A stretch of 64,000 nucleotides of DNA. Source: Aurelia coerulea (lineage: Eukaryota > Cnidaria > Scyphozoa > Semaeostomeae > Ulmaridae). This document shows, piece by piece, positions 61,583-64,000 of the stretch. Position 1 is the stretch's first letter, and each line of letters begins with the position of its first letter. Location: positions 3,776,743 to 3,840,742 of the forward strand of contig CM076962.1 in NCBI GenBank assembly GCA_039566865.1, in the 5' to 3' direction. A model generated the notes under the pieces. It searched no databases and was not told the DNA's origin. It worked only from the letters and a program-made list of their open reading frames with translations. The position numbers and the translations under genes are program-made.

Positions 61583-61687
61583 GTAAGACTTGCAATTTTA
61601 TTATAATTTAAGTAAGTCTTAGATAACGTGGTCGTGAAACCGGCACTAGTTTTAAAAGGTTAAAAAAGTAACGGTGGCAAAAGTGTA

Positions 61688-62532
61688 ACCAGTGTTCACA
61701 CGATGCTGGAACAATTTGAACATCTGTTAATCTAACTTCATGGAAATCTTAACTTCTTGCAAGTCATCGAACTTCATTTTCATCGAAATTTTTGTAAATT
61801 AGGCTCATGGTCAAGGTCGAGAAAAATCGCTATGCGTGAATAGATTTTTTATTCAGTGGAAATTGGAAATCCACAACAAACGATTTCCCTTAGTATTTTT
61901 GCTCATTAGATATTCGAAAACTAATTATCATACAGATAGAGATACAGAAAATGGTAGAAAATTTACGGCAAGGAATTTGTTGCAATCTCCCCAACAACGA
62001 GACTAGAATTTGATCCTTTAGAAGTGTATCTACAAGGCCTGCCAAAAGTCCTTGGAGCACTTAGGCCATTTCTTGACAATCCGCAGTTCTAACCATAGTG
62101 ATTAGGGTTAAACAGACCCCAAAAAATGTTGATTTGCAAGGTTATGGTCCCAGCATTCCATCAAAGTCGCGAATCGTCCCGTCATCTCTATTTTATCATC
62201 ACAGAACAACATTGTTCTGAGGGGGAGAAGGGGAAATCGCAAAAAAATGCAAAAATAGCAAAGGTGTTCCAAGACTTTTGGCAGGCATTGTATTTCTAAA
62301 GAATCCATCAGCCTCGTTCCGAAAATGTCGAAAAATATTCTGTTTTCATCGTCTTCGAGTGTTCACAGATGATGTTTTCAAAATATGCCCGTTAGAGTTC
62401 AGTTTTCAAATTCTGTAGTTTTCAAATTGTGCCAGCAACAAAAGGGTCCGTCTTCGTGTGAATGGGAGGGCTTTCGTAGCATTTTCACGCCATTTTCAAA
62501 TTGCGCTGTCATCGTGTGAACATAGTCTTATA
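61688..62532. mobile_element. Family L element with a nested TA-flanked element
   Basis: GTGTTCACACGATGCTGGAA and (AAATTGCGCTGTCATCGTGTG, then AACATAGTCTTA) are its ends. The element at 62035-62289 is inserted inside. It lies after VPS15 exon 16. Confidence 0.7.
62035..62289. repeat. TA-flanked inverted-repeat element (GCCTGCCAAAAGTC ends)
   Basis: CAAGGCCTGCCAAAAGTCC and (AGACTTTTGGCAGGCATTG) are inverses flanked by TA. It is nested in a family L element. Confidence 0.82.
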
Positions 62533-62696
62533 CCCCATTCATACTGCCCAGTTAAACTAGCACTGTTGCGTTTGATTGGTCAATCCAACAAATCGAATGC
62601 AGTGATTGGTTGAAATTTAGCCTGGTTTGATAAAGCTTGGTAATTGGTGTCAGCGTAAATGTGGTATTAGGCAAGTTTTACGTTCGCAAACATGAT

Positions 62697-63350
62697 TATA
62701 AAACTGCGTTCACACAATAACGGCACAAGTTGAAAACGGTATAAATTCGTTGCGGATAGGCCTCCTATTCACGTGAAAAATGGCATATTTTCCCGTCAGA
62801 ATTTAAAGGGGCTCCGTCGTCAAAATGTAAACAAAACGATGATTTTTGCAGTTTTTTGAAAGGTGATATCACACAGGATTTTCGTATTTTTTTCAAAATG
62901 AAAGTTGCTGTTTGGGCATTAATCATTGTACTTCACTAAGGAACAAACCAACCATTCATATCTTCTACCATTGCTCGGATATAAGTGGATTTTTAACGGT
63001 CGCTTTTTGGTGGCTTGGGTGAAGCCACCAAATAAACTGCAGAGAGCAATGGATGAACAATGGATAATCCCCGACACGTGCGAGTTTACGGATTTGTTTA
63101 CTGTTTGACGACGGAGCCCCTTTAATAACAGCAGAATTTGAAACGGAACGCTTGCAACACTAGCGGGTGTAATTTGAAAACGAAACATTTTCGACGCATT
63201 CAAGACGAGGCGAATTGATTTTACAGGTAAATCTCTTCATCGTCAAAATCCAACCTCTTTGTCACATATTGCAAGGAGATTGACACCGTCGCTTTTTCTA
63301 CCGTTTTTCAAATTGCACCAATATCGTGTGTGTGCCCTCTAGCTTGAACG
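62697..63350. mobile_element. Family L element split by a family H element
   Basis: ACTGCGTTCACACAATAACG opens it and CAAATTGCACCAATATCGTG closes it. The family H element 62803-63125 sits in its left arm. Confidence 0.65.
62803..63125 (+). repeat. Complete family H element
   Basis: TTAAAGGGGCTCCGTCGTC and GACGACGGAGCCCCTTTAA are perfect inverses that include TTAA at both sides. The centre forms the hairpin TGGTGGCTTGGG / AAGCCACCA. Confidence 0.94.
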
Positions 63351-63734
63351 TTGGTACCGTCACATTTTTTTGCGTTTTGAAAGTCTAACGGCATGACAAG
63401 CGATGTTTTAAATATTTTTTATTCGAAGAGGCTCGATTTAGCGGCATTGGAGCCTCTAACGAAAATGTATAAAAACGTCGATCGAAACAGCTAAAAGATA
63501 TGTTGGCGTCAAAATTACCACAACTCTCCGAATAGCTCAAAGATTCTGTATATGTTTTGCTGCAAGGATTTATAATGTAACCCCTACATTACACAACAAT
63601 TTTCGGGAAATTAGGAGCTTTTTGTAGACAGAAACAAGGATTGAAGCAGTGTCAAAAACTGAAAAGTTCCTGGAAACTAAGAAACTGATGTTGCTAAGGC
63701 TCGAGACATTACCAATTGATTTTTTCCATATCCC

Positions 63735-64000
63735 GGGGGGGGGGTGGGTACTTGACTTAAATTTGTACGGGGGTGTGCCGACGAAAAAAATTTTTTTTAC
63801 CCTGCTCCAGAATTTATCGCTCAAAATGATAACCTGTTCTAGAAAAAATCGATGAAAAGTATACTCAAAAACATGAAATTTGACCGAAAAACGACCCGAT
63901 CTAGCAGAATATTCCCCTTTGCCTTTTTTTGACAACCTGCTCCGCGACCTGCTCTAGAAAAATTGCCTCAATTTGATACCCTGTGCTAGAAAAAATTGGT
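63735..64000. repeat. Family M element, second copy, running off the window
   Basis: TCCCGGGGGGGGGGTGGGTAC followed by ACTTGACTTAAATTTGTACG, then repeated CTGCTCTAGAAAAA words. It opens like the copy at 18678. Confidence 0.6.

Overview
This is a stretch of AT-rich eukaryotic nuclear DNA with intron-containing genes. It has no bacterial-style operons, rRNA, tRNA or CRISPR. Gene content (sds22/PPP1R7, an SDR16C retinol dehydrogenase, VPS15/PIK3R4) and very dense short DNA transposons with LINE fragments point to an invertebrate animal. An anthozoan-like cnidarian is my best guess. It rests on gene content plus repeat styles I associate with cnidarian genomes, and is not proven by the sequence.

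Layout: (1) 1411-8009, minus strand: 5' two-thirds of PPP1R7/sds22 (five coding exons; the last leucine-rich-repeat exons lie off the left edge), with a LINE fragment at 1-905. (2) 8010-11494: intergenic, mostly repeats. (3) 11495-16031, plus strand: a complete four-exon gene for a 235-aa SIS-domain protein of the KdsD/GutQ/KpsF (arabinose-5-phosphate isomerase) type, unexpected in an animal. (4) 16032-19374: intergenic, built of at least three transposable elements. (5) 19375-26086, plus strand: a complete five-exon, 354-aa membrane-anchored short-chain dehydrogenase of the SDR16C group. (6) 26087-30961: intergenic, tiled with small DNA transposons. (7) 30962-61582 and beyond, plus strand: VPS15/PIK3R4, with 15 coding exons found, covering the myristoylation site, the kinase-like domain and most of the HEAT repeats; the WD40 part is off the right edge. 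One short kinase exon (about 28 codons) between 33153 and 37876 could not be found.

Everything else is mobile DNA. At least twelve families of non-autonomous inverted-repeat elements recur. They include two families with perfect 9-bp target duplications (Mutator-like), four families sharing a CCGGGTG tip flanked by TA (mariner-like), a TTAA-flanked family, pogo-like TA elements, and a decayed hAT/ZMYM-type transposase. There is also a 5S/tRNA-promoter SINE and two hammerhead-ribozyme-like cores, one of them inside an insertion with a 15-bp target duplication. Nesting of elements inside one another gives a readable order of insertion.

The four genes have unrelated roles (phosphatase-1 regulation, sugar-phosphate isomerisation, retinoid/steroid oxidation, phosphatidylinositol 3-kinase complexes). 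Nothing suggests they form one pathway. All splice boundaries were read by eye, using reading-frame continuity, GT/AG sites and recall of the families; no search was run.
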